From: Paracoccaceae bacterium
GTDB taxonomy: Bacteria; Pseudomonadota; Alphaproteobacteria; Rhodobacterales; Rhodobacteraceae
Assembly (NCBI GenBank): GCA_007692585.1
Contig: REBU01000075.1
Coordinates: 30,448 to 94,447 of the forward strand
Length of the DNA stretch: 64,000 nt
Reading direction: 5' to 3'
Under the pieces are notes generated by a model that was given only the letters and a program-made list of their open reading frames with translations, was not told where the DNA came from and ran no database searches. Shown here piece by piece: positions 1 through 8,175 of the stretch. Made by a program: the position numbers and the translations under genes. Position 1 is the stretch's first letter. The number at the start of each line of letters is the position of its first letter.

Positions 1-433
1 CCGTGTTGAACTGTTCAGGATAGCCCGCGCCATTGGGGTCTTTCACCTTCAAGAGCTTGCCCGTATTCGAAAAGGTCCAGCCGTGGAACGGGCAGGTAAA
101 GGTTTTCTGGTTGCGCCGCTTGAACCGACACAGCATCGCGCCCCGGTGCGAGCAGGCATTGACCAGGGCGTGAAGCTGCTCTTCCTTGTCGCGGGTGATC
201 ACGACGGGTGTGCGGCCCATATGCAGGGTGAAATAATCGCCGGGGTTCGGGATCTGGCTTTCATGGGCCATGTAGATCCAGTTGCCCTCGAAGATATGCT
301 TCATCTCCAGCTCGAACAGCTCCTCGTCCGTGAACATGTCACGGCGCGCTCGGTAGATACCGTTTTCCGGGTCGTCCTGCACAATGCCGTCCAGTCGGCG
401 TTCCAGCTCGTCAAGATTGGATTGGGTGAACAT
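1..433 (-). CDS. benA: Benzoate/toluate 1,2-dioxygenase large (alpha) subunit, partial
   Basis: Rieske-type ring-hydroxylating oxygenase alpha subunit, N-terminal 144 residues; the rest lies beyond the left edge. The Rieske [2Fe-2S] ligands are visible as C94-x-H96 and C114-x2-H117, followed by the conserved FHGWTFSNTGKLLKVKD stretch typical of BenA/XylX. With its reductase and beta subunit (not in the window) it would convert benzoate to the cis-diol that leads to catechol. The ATG at 433 follows a strong Shine-Dalgarno run (GAGGAGGAAAG, about 437-448 on the minus strand). It sits 28 nt downstream of catB in the same direction, so the two are probably co-transcribed. Anthranilate or another aromatic acid is a possible alternative substrate. 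Confidence 0.88.
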   Translation of the reverse strand, partial: MFTQSNLDELERRLDGIVQDDPENGIYRARRDMFTDEELFELEMKHIFEGNWIYMAHESQIPNPGDYFTLHMGRTPVVITRDKEEQLHALVNACSHRGAMLCRFKRRNQKTFTCPFHGWTFSNTGKLLKVKDPNGAGYPEQFNT

Positions 434-461
434 GGCTTTCCTCCTCCTCAGGATGTGAGAC

Positions 462-1622
462 TTATGCACCCGCGACAGCACGCAGGCTGCGGGTCTTGTC
501 GCGGCGGTAGAAGTCGGTCTTGTCAGGGTCGAGCGCGACCCCAAGTCCTACGCCGTCAGGCACCACCACGCGAAAATCGCGATAGGTCAAAGGCGTGGTC
601 AGAATGTCATCGGTCAGCAGAAGCGGGCCGAAGAATTCGGTCCCCCAGGCCAGATGCTCGACCGTCGAGAACAGCTGAAGTGCCGCCGCCGTGCCGACAG
701 CGCTTTCCAGCATCGTGCCCCCATAAAGCGCAATCCCGGCGGCCTGCCCGATCGAGATTACTTCCCGCCCCCGCATCAACCCGCCCGATTGCGCGATCTT
801 CACCGCAAACACATCGGCGGCTTTTTTGCTGGCCACAGCCAGCGCATCTTCCGGCCCGCCAAGGGCTTCATCGGCCATGACGGCGATCTCATAGCTGCGG
901 GTGAGTTCCGCCATCGCATTTAGGTAGCGCGCCTGCACAGGCTGCTCGACCAGCTCGCAGCCGACATCCTGCAAGCCCTTCAGGCCCCAGCGGGCGTCAG
1001 CCAGCGTCCATGCTTGATTGACGTCCACACGGATGCTGGCCTTGTCGCCCAAGGCCGCCTTGATCCGGCCAACATGGGCCACGTCCTCGCGCACGGCGCG
1101 CTTGCCGATCTTCAGCTTGAAGATGTTGTGACGGTGCGATGCGATCATCGCCTGCGCTTCGGCAATATCCGTGTCGGAATTGCCCGAAGCCAGCGTCCAG
1201 GCCACAGGCATATCCTGCGCGATCTGGCCGCCGAAAAGCTGCGCGACCGACGCACCAAGGCGCTTGCCAAGGGCATCCCAGAGCGCCATTTCAACAGCGG
1301 ATTTCGCAATCCGGTTGCCGCGCGCATGGCGGTCCATCAAGGCGATGGCAGTGGTGATCTGGTCGGCTTCCTGCCCGATCAAGGCAGGTGCCAGATAGGT
1401 CTCGATGGCCGAGACGATGCTCTCCGGGCTTTCCGGGCAATAGCTCAGGCCGCCGATGGTCGTGCCCTCGCCAATCCCCTCGGACCCGTCCGAGCAGCGC
1501 AAGCGGACGATCACAGGCGATTGCGTGCGCATCGTCGTCATCGACAGGACATGCCCGCGAATGGTGGGGATATCCAGAATGAAGGCGTCTATCTGGTCGA
1601 TCTTGGGCACGTCTGTCACCAT
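462..1622 (-). CDS. catB: Muconate cycloisomerase (enolase superfamily)
   Basis: Converts cis,cis-muconate to muconolactone in the catechol branch of the beta-ketoadipate pathway. The 386-residue product has the MLE-subgroup layout: catalytic K169-x-K171 in FKLKIG, metal ligands D200 (RVDVNQ), E226 (LVEQP) and D251 (MADEA), and K275 (VKIAQSGG). All are offset by exactly two from the Pseudomonas numbering. The ATG at 1622 gives the family length; the frame stays open upstream but that part is not MLE-like. Its neighbour benA supplies the upstream step of benzoate degradation. A dipeptide epimerase or chloromuconate cycloisomerase is possible from sequence alone, but the context favours CatB. 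Confidence 0.87.
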   Translation of the reverse strand: MVTDVPKIDQIDAFILDIPTIRGHVLSMTTMRTQSPVIVRLRCSDGSEGIGEGTTIGGLSYCPESPESIVSAIETYLAPALIGQEADQITTAIALMDRHARGNRIAKSAVEMALWDALGKRLGASVAQLFGGQIAQDMPVAWTLASGNSDTDIAEAQAMIASHRHNIFKLKIGKRAVREDVAHVGRIKAALGDKASIRVDVNQAWTLADARWGLKGLQDVGCELVEQPVQARYLNAMAELTRSYEIAVMADEALGGPEDALAVASKKAADVFAVKIAQSGGLMRGREVISIGQAAGIALYGGTMLESAVGTAAALQLFSTVEHLAWGTEFFGPLLLTDDILTTPLTYRDFRVVVPDGVGLGVALDPDKTDFYRRDKTRSLRAVAGA

Positions 1623-1735
1623 TTTTCTTGGGGTTCTTGCGGTGCAGAATGTCCCGCGACAGGGCTGTGTGTCGATGCGCGCGCGGGTCTTGGGTGATAC
1701 CCTGCGCGCATTCCCCGACGGCCAAAAAGATGCGC

Positions 1736-1770
1736 AGAAAACAAAACGGCCCTGCAAGAGCTGCAGGGCC
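1736..1770 (-). terminator. Rho-independent terminator after dadA
   Basis: Perfect 9-bp inverted repeat (arms 1748-1756 and 1762-1770, 5-nt loop). On the minus strand it is followed by a T-rich stretch (GTTTTGTTTT). It lies 23 nt past the dadA stop and would separate riboswitch-controlled dadA from catB-benA. Confidence 0.8.
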
Positions 1771-1792
1771 GCCGGATGTGTCGAGAGGGCGC

Positions 1793-3022
1793 TCAGGCCG
1801 CGGCCGGCAAGTCATGCTCGACACGCTCAGCGAGCAATTCCGCCGTGACTGCTGAAAGCGTCCAGCCCAGATGGCCGTGGCCTGTGTTGTAGAACACGCG
1901 CGGGCAGCGGCCCTGTTCGACCTTGGGCATCATATTGGGCATCATCGGACGCAACCCTGCCCAGGGAATCGCGTGTTCTGTGCTGACACCGGGAAAGAAT
2001 CGCTCGCACCATGTCACCAGGGGACGAATACGGTCGTCACGGATATCCAGATTGTAACCGTTGAACTCTGCCGTGCCCGCAATGCGGAAACGATCCTTGC
2101 CCAGGCGGCTTGTCACGATCTTCGCCTCGTCATCGAGCAGGCTGATCCAGGGCGCGGCGCGCTGGCTGTCCTCGTCATCCAGCCGGACGGTGATTGAATA
2201 CCCCTTGACCGGGTAGACATTCACCCGGTCGCCCAAACCTGCCGCAATGCGGCGGCTGTCGACACCGGCACAGACCACGATCGCGTCGAAACGCTCCGTC
2301 TGGCTTTCGCTGCCAAACGCCCATGTGACCCGCACCTCCTGCGCGCTGGCTTGGATCGACTGGACATCGGCCCCGAAACGCAAGCTCGCGCCCTGCGATT
2401 GGATCGCTTGCGCAAGCCCCATCGTGTAGCGGTGAATGTCGCCGGTGAAATCGCTCTCCGTATAATATCCGCCATAGAACTGCCCGCTCAGGGCAGGTTC
2501 AATCTGGCGAATTTCTTCGGCCGCAACGGCGCGGCGCTCCAGCCCTGCTTCGTCCAGCAGCTTGTTGACGCGCGTGGCGTGATCGAATTCGGCCTTCTCC
2601 GTATAGATATGCAGGATGCCGCGGTCTTCGCAGTTGAAGTCGAAGCCGAAGCGCTCGGCCTTTTCCTTCAGCAATCCGCGCGCGGCGATAGCCATGCGCG
2701 TAGTCGCAACAGTGTTCTGACGATATTGGGGGATTGCCGCGATGAACTCGGCCATCCAGCTGTATTTGTGCCAACTGGGCTTGGGATTGACCAACAGCGG
2801 CGCCCCGCGCGTCATCATCCATTTCATGCCCTTGAACACAGTCGCCCAGCGATTCCATGTCTCGGCATTCGACGCCGATAACTGGCCGCCATTGGCAAAA
2901 GAAGTCTGCATCGCGGCATAGCGATTGCGGTCGAACAAGGTCACGTCATAGCCCCGATCCGTCAGGGCAGATGCAGTCGTGACGCCGGTGATACCGGCGC
3001 CGATCACGGCAATTCTGGTCAT
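1793..3022 (-). CDS. dadA: DadA-type D-amino acid/glycine dehydrogenase (FAD-dependent DAO family)
   Basis: Oxidative deamination of a small amino acid by a membrane-associated FAD enzyme; 409 residues, the usual length for DadA. The FAD dinucleotide-binding motif GAGITG is at residues 8-13, and GHGHLGWT close to the C terminus is the conserved DadA flavin-contact region. The start is the ATG at 3022, preceded by GGCGGAGAAA; an upstream in-frame start would run into the leader. The leader carries a glycine riboswitch, so the physiological substrate may be glycine itself (glycine to glyoxylate) rather than D-alanine; that substrate assignment is inference. The MarR regulator and hippurate-hydrolase-like gene lie just upstream. 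Confidence 0.85.
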   Translation of the reverse strand: MTRIAVIGAGITGVTTASALTDRGYDVTLFDRNRYAAMQTSFANGGQLSASNAETWNRWATVFKGMKWMMTRGAPLLVNPKPSWHKYSWMAEFIAAIPQYRQNTVATTRMAIAARGLLKEKAERFGFDFNCEDRGILHIYTEKAEFDHATRVNKLLDEAGLERRAVAAEEIRQIEPALSGQFYGGYYTESDFTGDIHRYTMGLAQAIQSQGASLRFGADVQSIQASAQEVRVTWAFGSESQTERFDAIVVCAGVDSRRIAAGLGDRVNVYPVKGYSITVRLDDEDSQRAAPWISLLDDEAKIVTSRLGKDRFRIAGTAEFNGYNLDIRDDRIRPLVTWCERFFPGVSTEHAIPWAGLRPMMPNMMPKVEQGRCPRVFYNTGHGHLGWTLSAVTAELLAERVEHDLPAAA

Positions 3023-3035
3023 GGCTTTCTCCGCC

Positions 3036-3104
3036 AAAAAAGGTGTCACCCCGCCTGATGGCGAGTCTGATCCCCTCTGTCGCGGGTTGGTGGCGGGTCA
3101 CGCC
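3036..3104 (-). promoter_or_regulatory. Candidate riboswitch expression platform (intrinsic terminator)
   Basis: Between the aptamer and the dadA ribosome-binding site, an arm at 3092-3104 can pair with 3042-3055 (two mismatches, one bulge) and is followed on the minus strand by six T residues (3036-3041). This is the layout of a terminator that glycine binding would disrupt. The loop is long (36 nt), so the fold is only a proposal. Confidence 0.45.
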
Positions 3105-3130
3105 GGGCCGCTTCAGATTGCCATGTCAAC

Positions 3131-3212
3131 CGCAATCCTTTTGCCTGAGAGGTTCCGGGGGGTTGCTCCTTCGGCGCTGCAGTGCACAGCCTCTCTTGCG
3201 GGTGCTTTATCG
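3131..3212 (-). promoter_or_regulatory. Glycine riboswitch aptamer (gcvT type, single)
   Basis: Read on the minus strand, the leader of dadA contains the conserved glycine-aptamer blocks in order: GCAAGAGAGGC, then GCCGAAGGAGCAA, then CCTCTCAGGCAAAAGGA. The aptamer ends about 110 nt before the dadA ATG. Only one complete aptamer is present; the flanking DNA has no second set of these blocks. Glycine riboswitches normally switch genes on when glycine is abundant, which fits a glycine-oxidising enzyme. Confidence 0.85.
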
Positions 3213-3272
3213 GCCTTTAGTGGCTAGTGGAAATATTGTTGCATGTCAATATAGTATTTCAATGAGAATATA

Positions 3273-3743
3273 TTACTCCTGTGCCAGAAGCTCCTGGTAT
3301 TCGGCAGAGCCGACCCACTTTCCCAGCCGCCACAGCAACTGGTTCAGCGTTTCAAGTTCGGTGTCCGACAAGGGGCGCGTCAGAACGCCCTCCAGCCTGT
3401 CCGACAATGCCCGTCCGACCCGGCGCGTTTCGCGGCCCTTTTCGGTGGTCGAAAGCTGGAAGACACGCGCATCAGTCGCGGAGTTCTCTCGCAGGATCAG
3501 GCCCGCAGCAATCAGGTTCTGAATGATGCGTGACGTCAGGCTGCGCTCAAAGCCGGTGATTCTGGCGATTTCTGCAAAACTTGTTCCGGGCGAATCATCA
3601 ATCAGGCGCAAGACGCGCAATTCACGGATGTTGCAACCTGTCTCGCGCACGAAGATCGCTTCATTCGCGCTGATGGCCTGATCGGCGATCACGTTCAACC
3701 GATAGGTCAAGCGATCGTTTTTGAATGGCTTTTCAAGGGTCAT
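3273..3743 (-). CDS. MarR-family transcriptional regulator
   Basis: A 156-residue winged-helix protein. The helix-turn-helix is visible around residues 50-85 (SFAEIARITGFERSLTSRIIQNL), followed by the wing with the family's DxR signature (SATDARVFQLSTTEKG). MarR proteins usually bind a palindrome near a divergent promoter and are released by an aromatic or other small acid. It is transcribed away from the amidohydrolase-TRAP operon, and an inverted-repeat cluster lies in the shared 122-nt region. It probably senses benzoate, hippurate or a related acid; the ligand is inferred from the neighbours only. Confidence 0.85.
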   Translation of the reverse strand: MTLEKPFKNDRLTYRLNVIADQAISANEAIFVRETGCNIRELRVLRLIDDSPGTSFAEIARITGFERSLTSRIIQNLIAAGLILRENSATDARVFQLSTTEKGRETRRVGRALSDRLEGVLTRPLSDTELETLNQLLWRLGKWVGSAEYQELLAQE

Positions 3744-3790
3744 GGCATGTCTCTCGCGGGTTCTGGGCAAGCATAGGGGATTAGGATCGG

Positions 3791-3848
3791 TCTCGCAACA
3801 AGATGATTGACTTAAAAGATATTTGCGAGATAATATAATCTCAAGTTG
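3791..3848. promoter_or_regulatory. Divergent promoter with MarR-type operator candidates
   Basis: TCTCGCAA at 3791-3798 is repeated inverted as TTGCGAGA at 3823-3830, and the near-palindrome GAGATAAT/ATAATCTC spans 3827-3842. A -35 like TTGACT (3807-3812) and a -10 like GATAAT (3829-3834) point toward the amidohydrolase, so the palindrome would overlap the -10 box. Confidence 0.5.
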
Positions 3849-3865
3849 CAACAAAAGGTGTTCGC

Positions 3866-5059
3866 ATGTTCCAGTCATGGTATTCCGGCCAGAAGGCGCA
3901 GACCCTCGCGCTGCTGTCCGATCTGCACCGGCACCCCGAAACAGGGTTCGAGGAGCGGCGCACCGCAGGCATCGTCGTGGCCCATCTGCGCAGGTTGGGG
4001 CTGGAGGTTGCCGAATGCATTGGTGGCACAGGTGTTGTCGGGCGGCTGGTTGGACAAGGTCAGCCCAACGGCACACCGCGCCGCATAGCCATTCGCGCCG
4101 AACTTGATGCGCTGCCCATGCAGGAAGCTTCCGGGCTGGACTATAGCTCAACCATAGACGGGCGCTTTCACGGTTGCGGGCATGATGGCCATACCGTCAC
4201 CGCATTGACAGCGGCCAGTTATCTGGCCGCCCATCCCGATTTCGCGGGCGAGGCCATCTTCATCTTCCAGCCTGCCGAGGAATTGTTACGCGGCGCGCGT
4301 GCCATGCTGGCAGATGGTCTGTTTGACCGCTTCCCCTGCGACGAGGTGTATGCGCTTCACAATCTGCCGGGACTACAGCCGGGGCATGTGGGCGTGCCGG
4401 ACGGGGCGGCGCTGGCCTCCAGCGACGATCTTGATGTCACGATCAGCGGCGCGGGCACGCATGGATCGGCCCCGCATACAGGTGCGGACACGGTTCTGGC
4501 CGCCGCCAGCTTCATGACGCAGCTGCAACAAGCCGCCACCCGCGTGACCGACGCGCGCGCGGCGGCGGTCATCTCGTTTGGCAAGATCACTGGCGGCACG
4601 GCGCGCAATATATTGCCTGGATCAGTGCGGCTGGAAGGGACGATGCGCTGTGGCGATCAGGTTGCGCGTGCGCGTCTGGGCAAGCTGATGCAGGATGCGG
4701 CCCGCGCAGTTGAATTGGTGCATTGCGTGCGCGTGGAAATGCAGATCACACCAGTGGCGCCTGTTGCCGTGAACGCCTCCCTCTGTCGCGACGCAATTCT
4801 GGCCTCTGCAATGAAACTGCTGGGCGCAGAGAAAGTGGTGCCACATGCGCAGCATCTGATGGCGTCCGAGGACTTCGCCGAATTTCAGACGCGTATTCCG
4901 GGCGGCTATTTCTTTGTCGGACAAGATGGCCCCTATCCGCACCACCCAAACTACCGCTTTGACCCCGATATCATCCCCATCGGCGCAGAAATTTTCGTCG
5001 ATCTGGTCAGGACACGAACAGCCCATCCCCACCGATTCAACAATCAAAAGGCGCAATGA
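3866..5059 (+). CDS. M20D amidohydrolase, hippurate hydrolase-like
   Basis: Zinc-dependent aminoacylase family enzyme of 397 residues. The dinuclear metal site is visible: GCGHDGH (C104, H106), the PAEE motif with E138/E139, H165 (ALHNLPG), and the C-terminal ASEDFAEF. Members hydrolyse N-acyl amino acids (hippurate, N-acetyl amino acids, IAA conjugates). Here the enzyme sits between benzoate-degradation genes, a glycine-riboswitch-controlled amino acid oxidase and a TRAP transporter, which makes N-benzoylglycine (hippurate) the simplest substrate guess. It is the first gene of a plus-strand operon; the TRAP binding protein starts 2 nt after its stop. Confidence 0.85.
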   Translation: MFQSWYSGQKAQTLALLSDLHRHPETGFEERRTAGIVVAHLRRLGLEVAECIGGTGVVGRLVGQGQPNGTPRRIAIRAELDALPMQEASGLDYSSTIDGRFHGCGHDGHTVTALTAASYLAAHPDFAGEAIFIFQPAEELLRGARAMLADGLFDRFPCDEVYALHNLPGLQPGHVGVPDGAALASSDDLDVTISGAGTHGSAPHTGADTVLAAASFMTQLQQAATRVTDARAAAVISFGKITGGTARNILPGSVRLEGTMRCGDQVARARLGKLMQDAARAVELVHCVRVEMQITPVAPVAVNASLCRDAILASAMKLLGAEKVVPHAQHLMASEDFAEFQTRIPGGYFFVGQDGPYPHHPNYRFDPDIIPIGAEIFVDLVRTRTAHPHRFNNQKAQ

Positions 5060-5060
5060 C

Positions 5061-6095
5061 ATGACGAAAGCCGCGTTTTCCCTCTTTCCCTCAGGCGTGT
5101 TTGCTGTTGCAGCAACGCTGATCGGAGCACAGGCGCAGGCCCAAAGCCTGAATCTCTCATCCTGGGTGCCGCCCACGCATTTCATCCACACGGATTTTCT
5201 GGTGCCGTTTGCCGAGCGCGTTGCAGAAGTGACCGGAGGGCGCGTAACGCTGAACATTCTTCCTGCTCCGCTTGGTGGCCCGGCGCAGCATTGGGAACTC
5301 GTACGTAACGGGATCGCGGATATCACATGGGGCAATTTCACCTATGAACCTGAACGCTTCATTCCCATGTGGTTCGCAGAATTCCCCAATGCAGGCACCA
5401 ATGCCGAAGCCCAGAGCGTGGCCCTGTGGCGCGCGTATGAGGAATATCTGTCCGATAACCCGGCTTTTGCCGGTGTGAAAATGCTTGGGCTTGGTCTGTT
5501 TGGTGGCGGACAGTTGCATCATGGCGCGCGCGCGATCACGACCCCCGCCGATATCTCCAATCAGAAATTCCGCATGGGCGGGCCGATTCAGGAACGCATG
5601 CTCACGGCGCTTGGAGCAGTTCCGGTCGCAGCACCCGCAACCCGCGCCTATGAAATGCTGGAAAGCGGCGTGATCGATGGCTCGCTGCATCCTGTCGAAT
5701 CGGTCATGAATTTCCGGCTGGAAGGCGTGCTGACCCATCACACGATCTTCCCGAACGGTTTCTATGACGCCACATTCTTCGTCGCCATGAACGAGGCGCG
5801 TTGGAACCGTCTGTCAGAGGCGGATCGCGACGCGATTGCAGGCATCACGGGCGAGATGCTCTCGGCCGCATGGGGCCGCAATTTTGATCAGCAGCACCCC
5901 GTTGCGGTCGAGAAGCTGACCACTGCCGGAAACAGCTTCACGGAAGCATCGGAAGAATTGATCGGTGCTGTGAACGCCATTTATGATGAGATGGTCGCCG
6001 ATTGGATTGTTGCCGCAAAAGGCGCTGGCGTTGCTGACCCGGAAGCCCTTCTTGCCTTCTATCAGGCAAGCTATGCAGACTTTGTAGGCGAATAA
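5061..6095 (+). CDS. TRAP transporter periplasmic binding protein (DctP family)
   Basis: 344-residue extracytoplasmic solute receptor. The N terminus is a Sec signal peptide ending near AQAQAQ-S (residues 22-28). DctP hallmarks include QKFRMGG with the arginine that normally binds a substrate carboxylate, and YEMLESGVIDGS about 30 residues later. The start at 5061 directly follows the amidohydrolase stop and makes a proper signal peptide. It should deliver an organic acid to the DctQ/DctM pair encoded next; an acylated amino acid such as hippurate would carry the expected carboxylate. Confidence 0.9.
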   Translation: MTKAAFSLFPSGVFAVAATLIGAQAQAQSLNLSSWVPPTHFIHTDFLVPFAERVAEVTGGRVTLNILPAPLGGPAQHWELVRNGIADITWGNFTYEPERFIPMWFAEFPNAGTNAEAQSVALWRAYEEYLSDNPAFAGVKMLGLGLFGGGQLHHGARAITTPADISNQKFRMGGPIQERMLTALGAVPVAAPATRAYEMLESGVIDGSLHPVESVMNFRLEGVLTHHTIFPNGFYDATFFVAMNEARWNRLSEADRDAIAGITGEMLSAAWGRNFDQQHPVAVEKLTTAGNSFTEASEELIGAVNAIYDEMVADWIVAAKGAGVADPEALLAFYQASYADFVGE

Positions 6096-6163
6096 GTCCT
6101 GCAACGCCGGGTCGCCTCTGGCCCGGCGCAGCCTCACCAGCGTGTCGGAACAGGAGAGGGTTC

Positions 6164-6661
6164 ATGCATATTATTGTGATGCGGCTACGGCGCGGAATTG
6201 AAACACTGATTGCCCTCGTTCTGTTCAGTATGGTCGCGCTGACCTTTGCAGATGTGATCGGGCGGCGGATTATCGGTCGGCCCATCTACGGCGCCCATGA
6301 CATCACCGAGCATCTGATGGCGCTGGCGGTCTTTGCGGGTCTGCCGCTGGTCACTGCAGCTTGCCTGCATCTGACGGTCGATCTGTTTGATCGCGTGCTG
6401 ATGAAATCCTGGATGCGTTGGTGGCGGGTGCTGGCTGGCTTGATCGTCGCCACGATCTTCGCGCTTCTCGCGTGGCTCTTCTTTCGGCAGGGCATGACTG
6501 CAGGCCAGATTTCCGAAGTCAGCCAGGCATTACGCATCCCTCGCGGCCCGGTCTATTTCTACATGTCAGCCAGTTGCGCCCTCTCGGCGCTGGCCGCTGC
6601 GCTGACGGCCTTCACTGGCCCTGTTCCCACGGATCTCGACACTGCAGAGGACGCAACATGA
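6164..6661 (+). CDS. TRAP transporter small permease (DctQ)
   Basis: 165-residue membrane protein with four predicted transmembrane segments (about residues 14-34, 48-68, 88-109 and 130-150) and the family's DVIGRRIIGRP motif after helix 1. It pairs with the large permease; the last base pairs overlap the DctM start in an ATGA arrangement (6658-6661), so the two are translationally coupled. It is the middle gene of the amidohydrolase-DctP-DctQ-DctM operon. Confidence 0.88.
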   Translation: MHIIVMRLRRGIETLIALVLFSMVALTFADVIGRRIIGRPIYGAHDITEHLMALAVFAGLPLVTAACLHLTVDLFDRVLMKSWMRWWRVLAGLIVATIFALLAWLFFRQGMTAGQISEVSQALRIPRGPVYFYMSASCALSALAAALTAFTGPVPTDLDTAEDAT

Positions 6662-7950
6662 TCATCGGTCTGACGGCCATGGCCGCCGCAATTGTGCTGG
6701 CCTTTCTGCGCGTCCCGCTTGCCTTCGCGCTCCTGGGCGTTTCCATCGTGGGTATCGGCCTGACATTGAACTGGAATGTCGCCTTCATGCTCTTGCCGAT
6801 GACGATCTCAGAGGCTGTGCTGTCCTATGAGCTGGCGGTCGTGCCGATGTTCATTCTGATGGGCAATGTGATCTCGAAAACCGGTATCGCGCAGGATCTG
6901 TTTCGCGCGGCCTATGCGTTTTTCGGCCATGTGCGCGGTGGGCTGGCATTGTCGACCATGACAGCCTGTTCGGGCTTCTCGGCCGTCTGCGGGTCGAGCT
7001 ATGCCACAGCCGCGACCATGGCCAAGGTCGCCTATCCCAGCATGAAACGCTATGGCTATGCGGATTCGCTGGCTGCGGGCACGATTGCCGCCGGGGGGAC
7101 ACTGGGGATCCTGATCCCGCCCTCGATCATCATGGTGGTTTACGGCATCCTGACCCAGACCAATATCCGTGACATGTTCATCGCGGGCATCGTGCCGGGG
7201 CTTCTGGGCGTGGCGATGTATCTGGTCGTCATTCGCCTGATCGCCGCGCGCCGTCCAGAGGACGCCCCGGCAGGCGAGCGCAGCACATGGTCCGAGCGGT
7301 TTCGCGCCCTCTCCGGGGTCTGGCCGTTCGTGCTGCTATTCATCCTGATCATCGGGGGGCTTTACGGTCGGCTCTTCACGCCCACCGAGGCTGCGGGCAT
7401 GGGCGCAGGGCTTGCCATGTTGGTCGCCATGCTGCAAAGGCGGATGAGCTTGCAGCTTCTGCGACAGATCATCATTGACACCGCCTATACCTCGGTCTCG
7501 CTTTATGCTGTGTTGTTTGGCGCGCTCATGCTGTCGCGTCTGTTAACACTCTCCGGACTGTCGTCAGGTATCCTTGCGCTTGTAACAGGCTTCGGTCTGG
7601 ACGGGATCCTGCTCATTCTCGCGATCCTGCTCGTGTTTCTTGTGCTGGGCTGTGTGATGGATTCCATGGCCATCATCCTGATTTTTGCGCCGCTTTTTGC
7701 ACCGATTGTCGTTTCGCAGGGCTTCGATCTGGTCTGGTTCGGAATCCTGATCATCGTTGCCACCGAGATCGCCCTGATCACGCCGCCGATCGGGATGAAT
7801 GTCTATGTTCTGAAGGCGGTTCTGCCATCTGTCCCGATGGTCCGCGTCTTCAAGGGCCTTGTTCCATTTGTTGCCGCAGATCTGGTTCGACTGGCCCTGT
7901 TGATCGCCTTTCCTGCGCTGGTATTGTGGCTGGGCACGACAATACGCTGA
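6658..7950 (+). CDS. TRAP transporter large permease (DctM)
   Basis: 430-residue polytopic inner-membrane protein of the DctM/UxuM family with about 12 hydrophobic segments. Conserved DctM stretches are visible: GNVISKTGIAQDLF near residue 63, SGFSAVCGSSYATAATMAKVAYP near 105, and ITPPIGMNVYVLK near 375. The start is the ATG overlapping the dctQ stop. It forms the Na+-driven channel of the first TRAP system, probably importing the substrate of the amidohydrolase. The 225 nt that follow (7951-8175) contain no gene that I recognise. Confidence 0.9.
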   Translation: MIIGLTAMAAAIVLAFLRVPLAFALLGVSIVGIGLTLNWNVAFMLLPMTISEAVLSYELAVVPMFILMGNVISKTGIAQDLFRAAYAFFGHVRGGLALSTMTACSGFSAVCGSSYATAATMAKVAYPSMKRYGYADSLAAGTIAAGGTLGILIPPSIIMVVYGILTQTNIRDMFIAGIVPGLLGVAMYLVVIRLIAARRPEDAPAGERSTWSERFRALSGVWPFVLLFILIIGGLYGRLFTPTEAAGMGAGLAMLVAMLQRRMSLQLLRQIIIDTAYTSVSLYAVLFGALMLSRLLTLSGLSSGILALVTGFGLDGILLILAILLVFLVLGCVMDSMAIILIFAPLFAPIVVSQGFDLVWFGILIIVATEIALITPPIGMNVYVLKAVLPSVPMVRVFKGLVPFVAADLVRLALLIAFPALVLWLGTTIR

Positions 7951-8175
7951 GCAACACGCACCACAGGTGAACAACGAAGGCGCGGATCACTTTGGGGTGA
8001 GCGCGGCAGCACGGCGAACAGGCAGGGCGTTTTAGGGGCTCAGCTTTCAGATTGGTGGCCTGCGCCTGTGCCTTTCTCAGGCAGGGATGATCGCGCTGGT
8101 GGCCGTTTGGCCAAAGAGCGTGTTTGTCGCGGCGCGTGACAAGAAACTGTTACATCGCGCTGCTAGGCGGCGCTT

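Noticed and set aside
3023..3130. A second glycine aptamer downstream of the first
   Set aside because: None of the conserved aptamer blocks recurs here; the stretch is better explained by the terminator-type hairpin and the ribosome-binding site.
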